Shown: positions 38,214 to 47,761 of the stretch, in pieces | Numbering within the stretch: the stretch's first letter is position 1 | Layout of the letters: each line of letters begins with the position of its first letter | Origin: Laccaria trichodermophora | Taxonomy: Eukaryota > Basidiomycota > Agaricomycetes > Agaricales > Hydnangiaceae | Direction: 5' to 3' | Assembly: GCA_018417955.1 (NCBI GenBank) | Contig: JACTVC010000017.1 | Span: 124,001-188,000, forward strand | DNA: 64,000 bases | The notes under the pieces: model-generated | The model's database searches: none | Seen by the model: the letters and a program-made list of their open reading frames with translations, nothing else | Told to the model about the DNA's origin: nothing | Position numbers and translations under genes: made by a program

Positions 38214-40101
38214 GGTATTTGTTGCAGTAAAGTAAAGTACTTTAATTTTCATGTCAACAGGCTGACGGCTATTATTGACTCACGGGTAAGTCACCAGTGA
38301 CCATTTACTAAGTGACGTGTGACATCGCGTTCGAATTCGTTAAGTACCTCACAATTGGGATGTGTCGAAATGGCGTTGCTCGTCCTCTCATCCTCGACAC
38401 AGTGTCGAGGATGAGCTTTATCCCATTTTGGGGAGTGTGCCGCTGTATGTATACCCTCGTTTTTGCATATGCAGATCAATGTGCACACCCACCGCACACC
38501 TGTTTCGAATTCCACACGCTTACAACACAACTAGCGACACACCCCGCTTCGACCCAGCCAAACTTCAGTACGCATCGGACGCCAATCCACTCTCTCCTGA
38601 GTCCTCCCCAATGCACGTGGCCACAAATTCTCGCGCCCCACGTCTACTCCCGGGTTATACTCGCTAATTCCCCCTCATTCTCATTGCCGTCTCAAGATAG
38701 ATGTCTTGAATGTGACGCTTCCATCCTATTACCAACGTTCTGTTCCTGTTACACTAGGCACTGTATAGTACGTTTTGGAGGTCCAGTTTTTGGCGACAAT
38801 GTGTTTACCAATTCCACGTATGTCAGCCAATCTCAAATAAAGCGCCGTAGCCAACACCTGAACGGATACTTTACCAGGAACAATGCTTCGTCCTCCACGT
38901 ACTTTGTTCTAGGAGGGAGATGTATTGGGGCGTCAAAGAATCTGGAGCTGGGCATGAGAGGAGGGGGCGGCTTCAGTGCACAGCGATGAAAAGATGCTGA
39001 GCATAATGGGCATCGATCACCATCCCCTCGTTCATTTACGAGCTCGTGGATTCGGTACGTTCGTCCCATTTTTCTATGTCCCCTTTTCTCTTATAATCTC
39101 TACCCCTAGATCTGCCAACACCTTCCACTCAACGTGGTCCAACCCCTGCTTCTCCCGAACGTGCTCCCAGTCCCATCCAAACTTTACGTGTGTACGTCTC
39201 TTCAATACGACCCCTTTCCAACCTCTCATCTCAGACGATTCCAACGGAAATGTACCACGCGCCCGCATAATTTTATGTTCTACTTCTCTCGTGTTGAACG
39301 AACGTTGACGGTATTGACAGGAATGGAAAGTTCTGGAGGGGAGGAGCGTGCGGAATGAGCCATTTATTTGTGTATGGCCTGATCATATGTGTTGAGTTTC
39401 GGAAGTACGAGGTGCATTTCTGAACACTCAATTTAAAGACGGATGGCTTACGCTCATTATACCCAAGATTGTTTTACTCCCTCATGGAGCCTTCCTCCTT
39501 TCTTCCTTCAATCGTTGGTCATGCGACCTTTCCCCTGCTTACCCTTAATACACACCTCCTCCGCTCCTTCCCCGCCATTCCAGCTCTGTTGTTATTGCCA
39601 TTTTCATCTCACCCCCATGCTCCCCCCGCTCGCCGTCTGTCCTCACACACCAATTTGTCCCGGCCTTCCCCTTTCACAGTTCATCAGCCAGTACCGGCCG
39701 CTTGTACATTATCTTACTTATCGTTCATGCCCGCATTCTCCCTTGCTTCCCTTCTTTGTCTTCCCGGTTCTATCCCCTCTTCCAATAATGAAGCTTGACC
39801 AATTTGAATATCAACAACCCGGTTTTGAAGCGAGGGTCTTTGACTCTGGAGGAGGTGAATCCTTTGCTCAGCTTAGCCTGCTTCTCATAGTTCCTCTAGT
39901 AACCCAGGGTTCCCAGAAGCACTTTTTACTAAAGGCAGATGGAAGATGCGTCTTGAGATTATAGGCGTTCCAGCAAGGAAAGGCTTGATACGCACACCTT
40001 TGCAAACGTTCTTCGGCGACTCTTCCATTTCCCTAGTCCTACGACCGCCCCCTCCTTTGAGAAAGAATTCAATTGTGATCCCAAGAATCCTATCCTTGGC
40101 A
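38214..40101. other. duplicated intergenic DNA upstream of cysteine-rich gene 3
   Basis: 38440-39200 repeats the block at 32.9-33.5 kb. 39480-40100 repeats the CT-rich promoter cassette seen at 29.8-30.4 and 33.4-34.0 kb, including CTCACACACCAATTT. No gene is supported. Confidence 0.5.
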
Positions 40102-40108
40102 TATAAAA
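40102..40108 (+). promoter_or_regulatory. TATA box of cysteine-rich gene 3
   Basis: TATAAAA, 69 bp before the ATG, after the shared block GATCCCAAGAATCC. Confidence 0.65.
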
Positions 40109-40176
40109 TGTTGGTAAAATGCGTCGCTACTTTTCCCCACCTCCTTCAGCCTCAAGGTAGTTGAGCAACGCTAAAT

Positions 40177-40591
40177 ATGCACACATCCCAATTTACTCGC
40201 CCATTCGCTCTCGTCCTCGCAATCGTCTGTCTCGCAATCGCGACACCCACCCCGGACGTTCACGCAGACCCAGGTCACGGTTCTGGCGCTGTCGTTCACG
40301 CAATGGGCAATGCCCCCGATAGTACTGTTATCAAGGACACAATCACGACCCATTTGCCCGCAGCCACCTCACCCACCGACAAAACAGGTGGTTCGACGCT
40401 GGAGCATGACTCTTCGGAATGTTCTAATCCCGGCTCATTTTGCTCATTCGATAGTAGTTGTTGTTCGGGGCGTTGTTTTATCATTCCCCCTACCTTTGTT
40501 CTGGTAAGTGCCCCGCTATTAGTTGCTGAAAATGGTAAACCTTGATGATTGACTGTATCACTTTCACTTTATCAAGGGTTTTTGCAACTAG
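40177..40591 (+). CDS. small secreted six-cysteine (knottin-like) protein 3
   Basis: Exons 40177-40503 and 40577-40591 encode 113 residues. Signal peptide MHTSQFTRPFALVLAIVCLA. The linker is 18 residues longer than in paralogues 1 and 2 because of a His/Gly-rich insert (HADPGHGSG). The cysteine end is C-x6-C-x5-CC-x3-C-x10-C, with the last Cys again in a 15-nt exon (GFCN then stop). Intron sequence is also conserved among the paralogues (GTAAGTGCCCC, then ATGATTGAC and a CAAG acceptor). Function unknown. Confidence 0.8.
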
Positions 40592-40877
40592 TGGACCTTT
40601 GGGGACTGAGGCAAGTGATCGTGAATAGGTTGGGATGTGAATCCAGACAATAGTATTTTCCATTCAAGTTGTAGTTCTTGCACAATTGAAAAAATTGTTT
40701 CTGTCGACTCAAGCAGGTGTTACAGCTGAGGCTCGTTCATGCAGACGGGGATAAATTGTAAATTAGAACGAAGTGTCAACAAGAATTTGACACGCATCTG
40801 ATTTCATATTTAAAATCTCGAGTCCACCCTCATCCCGGTCACCCGAACAACCCCTGCCCTCATCATGATCATGCACA
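40592..40877. other. 3' flank of cysteine-rich gene 3
   Basis: No gene seen. Confidence 0.5.
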
Positions 40878-40885
40878 CTCTCATT

Positions 40886-41378
40886 CAAGGGGGTGGCGGA
40901 ACGTGGATCCCGTATATAGGGTTAGGGGGGGGGGGTCGGCCAAGAGGGTCGAATTTCTTTTTGGGACCTACGTTTGAAAAGCCCTTCCAATAAACCCAAA
41001 TGCTCACAAAGAAGTTTAGATGCATTGCAAACACCGTACCCTAGCTATGCGCAAATGTTGAACAACATAATCTAGATAGCGAGGATGCGGACACTTGGCG
41101 TACACCTTGCGGTAACCATGTGGCTTCCGATGCGAGATGCAAATTAGGTTACGGTGAGGGTCAAATACAAACTAATGCCCTTTTTGCGCTGGAATCCATT
41201 CATTGTCGCACCTAAAAACTTTCATAAAAACATGTATTGTATTACCTGATAATGTTTTTGACATAGGAAGTCGGAAAATTTCCTTTTTTGGAAGGGCTTA
41301 GGGAGGGGGGGTAGGCCGAGGGTGCTCTAATTTTTTTTGGGACTGTATATGTAAAATCCACGTTCCACCACCCCCTTG
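40886..41378. mobile_element. hAT-type MITE 1 (493 bp)
   Basis: The ends are CAAGGGGGTGGCGGAACG and its inverse CGTTCCACCACCCCCTTG, with one mismatch in the terminal repeat. The element is flanked on both sides by the perfect 8-bp target duplication CTCTCATT (40878-40885 and 41379-41386). An 8-bp duplication with CA...TG ends is the hallmark of hAT transposons. There is no transposase ORF, so the element is non-autonomous. Confidence 0.85.
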
Positions 41379-41634
41379 CTCTCATTTCGCTCTCGAGATG
41401 GTGATAGTGATGTGCCGGGCCCGGCCCAAAGCCGTAAGCCAGCCAGGGCCAGCCATCCCGAAGCCGGGCCTTGTTGGGCCGTCGTCGAGGCTTAGGAAAG
41501 CCCCAACATACAGCAAGGACTTTAATCCTGTTGCCGAACCCACGGCTCTCCGACGACATGCCGAATTGACCCATCGTTTATGTACCTGTTCAGTGCTTCA
41601 AACTTCTAATCCATACTAAATTTACTATCAGGGC

Positions 41635-42128
41635 CAAGGGGGTCCGAGGATCTGAATGCCGGACCGGGGGTTGGGGAGGGGGTGGGTCCTCGAGCTCTTA
41701 AAAGAATTTGCTACTCAGGCCAAAAACTGGCCAAATGGCCATCAATTTCACTCTCAGTTTCTCTTCAGCTATTCTAATGTGCTTTACACAGTCTACAGAC
41801 ACATTTCTGACTCATAACTAGTAATCTTTATTTTCTTCATTTATGCCAAATAACATGTGACTGGCCGACCATCACACTATAGTGCATCTTTGGATTTTAA
41901 CCAAATGAGAACTGAAATGCCTTTTTGTGACTTATGTAGGCACACTGATATATTTTTGCGCTTCTCCTGCCTCTTGAAAACCAAAAATGCGATATGTTCT
42001 TTTTTCCAGTTGCCTTTTTCGGTCTGACATTTCCATTTTAAGAAGGAGGGGTGGGGGGGTGGTCACGTCCCATGGCTTAAAAAATTTTACCGACCCCGTG
42101 TAATTTTTAAGGTCCTTGGGCCCCCTTG
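41635..42128. mobile_element. hAT-type MITE 2 (494 bp)
   Basis: Starts CAAGGGGGTCCGAGGATCT and ends AGGTCCTTGGGCCCCCTTG, an imperfect terminal inverted repeat. The target duplication ATCAGGGC is perfect at 41627-41634 and 42129-42136. It is almost the same length as MITE 1 and also has G-rich ends, but the inner sequence differs. Probably mobilised by the same transposase. Confidence 0.82.
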
Positions 42129-42136
42129 ATCAGGGC

Positions 42137-42799
42137 GATTACTTGAATTGGTGTAAGGGAGGAGGCTTCGTCTCGATGACTCGGAGTGGCAAGTTCGCTA
42201 CGAAACCGGGTTCCATTGGGAAGCACGCTGATATTCAAAGTGCAGTTCAAATGGGTCAAGCTTCAAGCTTCATTACTTTTGGATGGCGGGAAAGGAAAGG
42301 AACCGGGATGACAAAGGAGCGAAGCAAGAGGCCCCCCGGGATTTTGAAATCTCATGATGTGTGCTTGCTGGTCAACTTGAACATTAAGCTAATGCTCCGA
42401 TTATGGAATTGTATAGAGTTAGTACTCACTGGCACATTACATATTTGCGGTAAAACCTTTCTGTACACGAAGACTTGGATACATACTGTAATGAATGAAA
42501 GCGACGACGAGTCTGGATGCCAACACTAGCTAAGTCACAATAAGCACTCCGACTCATTTCATCTTCGCCCCATCCTGCAGTGAGACAATTCTTTGAGGAT
42601 TTATTAGGTTTCCATGCACCTCAGAGCATCAACAATTCAAGCTCCAAGCTTCGAATATTAGGTCATCACAACATCTTATTAAATAAGTATGTAAATCCAA
42701 GTCCCCCAACGCTGTCCCCTTGGAAGGTGAATGAATCTTCCCACAACTCTATAAAAAACGACAAAAGCCCTTGAGAAAGCGAAGTGAATCATCAGGTTT
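42137..42799. other. intergenic
   Basis: An open frame at 42116-42529 begins inside MITE 2 and has no recognisable features, so I do not call it a gene. Confidence 0.45.
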
Positions 42800-43087
42800 T
42801 CAGTACCCAACAAAATGACACTTACATGTTGAACAGCAAACTTGTCCCCCACAGCATTCCCAGTTGTATTGACAAGGATCACCTTGTACATAACATGTCA
42901 TCGAGTCGGCCTCGAACGTCGAACCACCTTTCTCGTCGGTGGTCGAGATGGGCGTCAGCAGATGGGTAGCGACGGCTTCCGTGGTATCGGCGCCCGCAGG
43001 GACTATGGCGCCAGATGAGGAGGGTGCTGCAATCGCGAGACAGGCCACTGCGAGCATGAGAGCGGGCGGGCGAGTAAAGACGAGCAT
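42800..43087 (-). CDS. small secreted cysteine-rich protein 4, divergent paralogue
   Basis: Encodes 95 residues from ATG 43087, chosen because it aligns with the other three signal peptides (MLVFTRPPALMLAVACLAIA); an in-frame ATG lies at 43129. The linker mark GGST is kept. The cysteine end is C-x6-C-x5-CC-x3-C-C-x2-C-x-C, eight cysteines, if the frame is read through to its stop. At the place of the paralogues' intron donor there is still GTAAGTGTCATTTTG, with a CAAG acceptor and GGCTTTTGTCG beyond it. Splicing there would leave the family's G-x-C end out of phase. So this copy seems to have turned the old intron into coding sequence. It lies on the opposite strand to the other three. Confidence 0.65.
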   Translation of the reverse strand: MLVFTRPPALMLAVACLAIAAPSSSGAIVPAGADTTEAVATHLLTPISTTDEKGGSTFEADSMTCYVQGDPCQYNWECCGGQVCCSTCKCHFVGY

Positions 43088-43133
43088 GGTCAGGTTTGTG
43101 CGTAGGTGGGGGATGATGAAAATGAGCAATGCC

Positions 43134-43140
43134 TTTTATA
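43134..43140 (-). promoter_or_regulatory. TATA box of cysteine-rich gene 4
   Basis: TATAAAA on the minus strand, 47 bp before the ATG, in the family context CCTTGGCG-TATAAAA. Confidence 0.65.
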
Positions 43141-45096
43141 CGCCAAGGCAAGGCTTCTCTGGATCACAATCAAAGGATGCGTAGGGGATGCATAGGCCTG
43201 CTTTTGATGTGCGTATAGGGTTCTTCTTGCTGGAACATCCTCTACCTTGAGAACATGCTCGAAGAAGCTGGTCTCATACGCAGCAATATGCTCAGGAAAC
43301 GTTGTCAAGCTATCCATAGCTTTTTGCACTCCCTGTTGGCGCAAGAAGCGGAGGTATACATGACTTATCTTGGGGGAGAGTCACACTGAGATTCGAATCA
43401 GTAAAGCTCCGTTCTGGGAAGAGGGGATGGAAAGGGGAAGACCAAAAAGAAGCAACGGAGGTGAGGACGTGAACAATCATGACCAAAGGCATACAAATCA
43501 AACAGATTGAGGAAAGAGGAAATACAAACTCGCCTCGAGTTTCCGCTCAGTGGCTGAACTTTCTTAATTCGTGGAGAAGGTCTAGTATGCCTCAACGTTT
43601 TTGCGGGCGAAGCTTCAAGTTAAATTCCGTGTCAGAGATCGCGTCTGAGCTGTGACCTAGATTCCGTGAAGTCCCTAGTCAAGTGTCGGCCGACCTTGAA
43701 GCGGAACGGGCGCATAAATTCGACGACGTTCAGGGAGTGTCCAATAGATGAACGACCTAAGATATACGCAAGCTGATGTAGCAGGATGAGGAGAGCGGTG
43801 TGAGAGTAGGCGTAGACACGGCCGTACTCCATGGGACACTGAGGGGTCGGATATGAATGTCAGTATTCCAAGGTCCATCATCCAATTGACGAAAGATATG
43901 CGCGGACCTATGATTGGCTCAATGAGCCAGATAGACGTGAATGAAAAAAAGACACGAATGTATCACACCCACCCTACATTCACCCAGGTGGCGTTTGAAT
44001 GTTCCTCCCGTTAGCCGCCAGCAGCGCCCACGTGTGAGCATGTACTGAGAGTTCACGAACTCTCCCCGTCCCTTCCTATCCTCCATTTGTGTTAAAAGAT
44101 ATTCGTCGCTTCTAGAAAGTTTGGCACAACACCCCGATAAGAGGATGAGTGTCCTGGAGTGTAAGGACACAGACTGCGTAGGGAGAAGGCGACGTGTGTG
44201 GGGGGGCTCGTTTGTGACTATGGTCGGATGACGGGCTGGGAGGAACAGCGTGTGTTGGTGGAGCAGGGACGGCTGATATTGAGGGAGAAATAGTGCCATT
44301 CTGGCGAGTTTGGCCCTTGGTTGGCTGATCGCAAGCACGGATGGTCGCGTAAATTCTGGTAGATCATTATGCGGTGATGGTGTTGCCAAGTACGCTGGTA
44401 GTCCCTAGCCCCCACTTGTCCTCCTGCTCTTTCACCTGACATTTCCAGCCATCCACAGCTCATACAACACGTTCCTCCTTTACTCCGGAGCGTTCTCTTC
44501 GTCATGTTGAGCCACAGTAACGTGTAAGGGCTGGGAGTAGCTCGCATCGGCAGTGTCAGCCCGACCAAACGAGTGCCGACGCATGAAATTTTCAGATTGA
44601 CCCTTGTTTATCACGCCGAGAAAGAATTTGGAAATGTCGATCAGGATTCCCATGATGTGCGCTTGTCGACCGGCCAAAATCAGGTACTTGAGTCTTTGAA
44701 ATTACTCACAGTATGAGGCTACGACTCACGCGCACGAACAGTGGCACTGTGGCATGCATTTCAACCTTCCGGGAGGTGCCGATGTTTGCTCTTACCATCG
44801 TTGCATAACAGATGGTGACTCGTTTTGGAAACTTTGAAATGCACGATATTAAATTTCAAAAAATGGATACTCCTCTGAGCTGGTAAATACGCGTTTTTTA
44901 CTGCTACCTAACATACTTACTACATGTTTGTTTCCGCTTGAGGATAAGTAATGAACTTGAATGAAACGATGTGAGCCTTTGATGAGTCTAGTACATCCTT
45001 CGGTATAAGTATCATTTGAGTATCATAACTGTCCATAGAATTAACAGTAACAGGGTACAAGAGGTTCATTCACTATGACTCTGCTCGTGTATTCCA
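43141..45096. other. unresolved, possible exon at 43632-43832 (minus)
   Basis: One minus-strand frame (around YSHTALLILLHQLAYILGRS and FMRPFRFKVGRHL) has protein-like composition, and another at 43090-43344 carries AYETSFFEHVLKVED. I could not join them or recognise a family. The remainder shows nothing. Confidence 0.3.
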
Positions 45097-46943
45097 TCAT
45101 ACCATTTCGTACGTCATCATCTTGCGCAAATTCATTCGGTGATGCAAATTTGGACAGGTATCCAGCGAAAAGGAAAGACCTCGATCTATAAACTGTTCCA
45201 ACACACTGCTTACACGATCCTTCAAATCCCGCATCTCCTCTGTGACCTCAAAATTTAGTGACAGGCGTCGCAGCCGCGCGGTAGTCCGAGTGGCGGGCGA
45301 ATCAGGCTCATCCCACCACCTGGATTGCACGAAGGAGGCAAGGGCTTCCAGAAAAGAGTCGACATTTAAAATGATTCTGATATCACAATGAAGGACGTCG
45401 AGCTTTGGGAGAAGTTTGTGGGATGAAGAGGAGGAGGAGGAGGAGGAGGCGAGGACATTGAAAAAGTCGGAGTAGTCTGTCAGCACGGAAAGGTGAAGTT
45501 CAGTGATTGACAACGAGGATGCTGAACTGAGCAAGGAAATTAGCTGTGGTGGCATAAATCCTATCACACCGACTATGACAAGGGTTTTGAGAGAATCACG
45601 CTCAGTAGGTGGGAGATAGCTATTCCCGCCCCCACTGCTACCGTAGCTCAGCAATTGTAAGGATTTATCAAACAACCATTGGAGCCTTTTAAGTGTGGGG
45701 AAAACGAGTCAACGAAAACGGGGTGTATTTGCGCCTTGTGTGACATGAAGCGTCAGATCAACAAGATGGGAGAGGACGATGTCATGATCGGAGACTGGAA
45801 TGACGGGACCTTCTGCATCGTTGAGTGAGAAGATCCCATGCTGGAGATTCGTGCAAACGCATATGAGAGTATACCACATGGTTTCCCCAAACTCAGCTTC
45901 AACGCGTAGGTGAGTCAGTTGTGACCAGGGGATCAAGTTTCTTGGGAAGATGTTCGGGCTGATAAAATTATGAAGCTCGGCGGAACGAAGACGAGGTGCT
46001 GATTGGAGAAGGCAGTGCGGTGCAGAAACCGAATCCGCAGTATGCCCACCCCCAGTCCAGAAGGAGATTGACTGGAGTTGGGTAAATTCCTGTGATATCG
46101 CTGCAAGAAAGTAAGTATCACTTGGATAGTCAGTCCTCAAAGAGAGGTGTTCAAGGCGTGAGTGAGGAAGACGAGTGAAGACATCTTTCAGTTTCAAGAT
46201 AGACCTTGATGTATAATTGCTTGGGCCATTGTTCCGGAGAGCTAATCTGAGTGAAAGCGGACCACTACCAGCACGTGGAAGCCGGATGGCCAAGATACGT
46301 GCGACGGAAGGTCGAACGGACATGATGACCTTCGTTCCAATATCATACCAGCAGCTCGCCACAAGGGCCACCGACTTCCAGAGAGGGGGAAATCCTAAAG
46401 CAGTTCTACGCCATTCTGAACAGACTTGGCTTAAGAGCAATGGAACATCGTAATTGCTCAGCTCGTTCATTATGCCACCCGTCGACATCTCGGGAAGACA
46501 GTGCTTGAAAATTTCGCAAAGTACCTCTGTTGGAACGCGTCGAATCGGGCTCAATATCGTTTTCAAAATTTTGATATGCTCGATTTCCTGATCTCTTTTG
46601 GAACGAAGTTGCTGACGATGAGAGCGAAGACGAGCAATCTGGTCGTCTATGCAATCAATCCGTGATCTGATCGTCGAAAGATTTGCTTTATGAATGGTGG
46701 TGAGATCCTTCACTTGCTGCCTCTCAGCATCTGAACAAGGGTTTTGTATAGAGTAGAAGAGGTCCATTATTTCGTCTGGCAGATCATCCACCTGGAATGC
46801 CAGCGTTAGAATGGCAAGTTATATGATGATGTGGTCATCTACTTCAATATCGGCCATGATTTTTGAAGTCTGAAGAGAAGTGTGAGAGGCTGAATACAAA
46901 ATTACATCAGACTTACATCCTGATCTAGTCGATTCTCTTCCAT
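45097..46943 (-). pseudogene. F-box protein, interrupted by an in-frame TGA
   Basis: Exons 46917-46943, 46843-46869 and 45097-46791 have the same structure as the paralogue at 49.7-51.5 kb (both start with two 27-nt exons: MEENRLDQD and TSKIMADIE here). A coiled coil (about residues 35-90) precedes the F-box, LSPIRRVPTEVLCEIFKHCLP, then VCSEWRRTALGFPPLWKSV and a leucine-rich C-terminal half. At 45709-45711 the frame meets TGA in the context FR-stop-LVFPTLKRLQ, where the paralogue reads FHRLSFPSLQRLQ. Downstream the frame stays open for 203 more codons. So the break is a single nonsense change, recent or bypassed. F-box proteins bring substrates to SCF ubiquitin ligases; a truncated 378-residue form would keep the F-box and lose the end of the repeat domain. 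Confidence 0.82.
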
Positions 46944-47182
46944 GTCCAATGAGTTGTATGGTGTCGCCGTGGGTTGGCCGTGGGACCTGGAAGTTCAGGC
47001 CTTTTCAGGTCTGTGGCACATGACAGGCAGGATGGTGCAGTCAAACACAAGCACACATACTGGACTCAACTAAAGGCCACTCGTCGCGAACTGTCGCAGC
47101 TCTCCCCCCGTCTCACTTTCCTTATAAGGAAAGTTGATCGTTTGGGGGAGGATATAGTACATAACGAACCATAGAAATATAT

Positions 47183-47261
47183 GCCGGTTTGGTGTAGTGG
47201 TTATTTGTGCAGGTTTCTTGGTGCTTACCAAAGTGTTCGGGGTTCGATTCTGTTTCCTCCA
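47183..47261 (+). pseudogene. degenerate tRNA-like sequence
   Basis: It has a good A box (TGGTGTAGTGG) and B box (GGTTCGATTC) at tRNA spacing. The acceptor (GCCGGTT against TTTCCTCC) and T stems pair poorly, and no clean anticodon arm forms. Either a tRNA pseudogene or the head of a SINE. Confidence 0.5.
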
Positions 47262-47319
47262 TTTTTTTTTCTACTTAAAACAATTACTTTACAGGATATT
47301 TTTCTCTCTGCGCGTTCGT

Positions 47320-47760
47320 GTTTTTGGTTAAGTTAGGAGGTTAGGTTAGTTGTTAGGGTTGGGGTTATTTTTCTCCCCGCGCGGTAGCGCGTTCTCAGTT
47401 AGGTTAGGTGGTTCGGTTAATGGTTAGAGTTGGGGATATTCTCCTCCCCGCGCGGTAGCGCGTTCTCGGTTAGGTTAGGTAGTTAGGTTAGGTGGTTAGG
47501 TAGTTAGGTTAGGTGGTTAGTTAGGTTAGGTGGTTAGGTGGTTAGATGGTTAGGTGGTTAGGTGGTTAGGGTAGTTTATATGCTCAAGAACGCGCGGTAG
47601 CGCGCTCTCGAGCCGACTTAGGGCAATGGCACATTGCCCTAAGTCAGGTTAGGTGGTTAAATAGTTAGGGTAGGTTAGGTGCTCGAGAACGCGCTACTGC
47701 GCATTCTCGAGCACGACTTAGGGCAATGGCACATTGCCTGTGCCATTGCCCTAAGTCATA
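47320..47760. repeat. TTAGGT-type minisatellite with perfect palindromes
   Basis: The region holds irregular tandem runs of GGTTAGGT and GGTTAGTT between copies of GCGCGGTAGCGCG. It ends in two hairpins: 47615-47628 with 47632-47645 (14-bp arms, 3-nt loop) and 47715-47733 with 47739-47757 (19-bp arms, 5-nt loop), both built from GACTTAGGGCAATG. The unit recalls the fungal telomere repeat TTAGGG, but it is degenerate. Confidence 0.8.
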
Positions 47761-47761
47761 A

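Noticed and set aside
42116..42529. 137-codon plus-strand frame
   Set aside because: It starts inside the end of MITE 2 and shows no family feature.
47183..47261. Functional tRNA gene
   Set aside because: Internal promoter boxes are good, but acceptor and T stems do not pair, so it is listed as degenerate.
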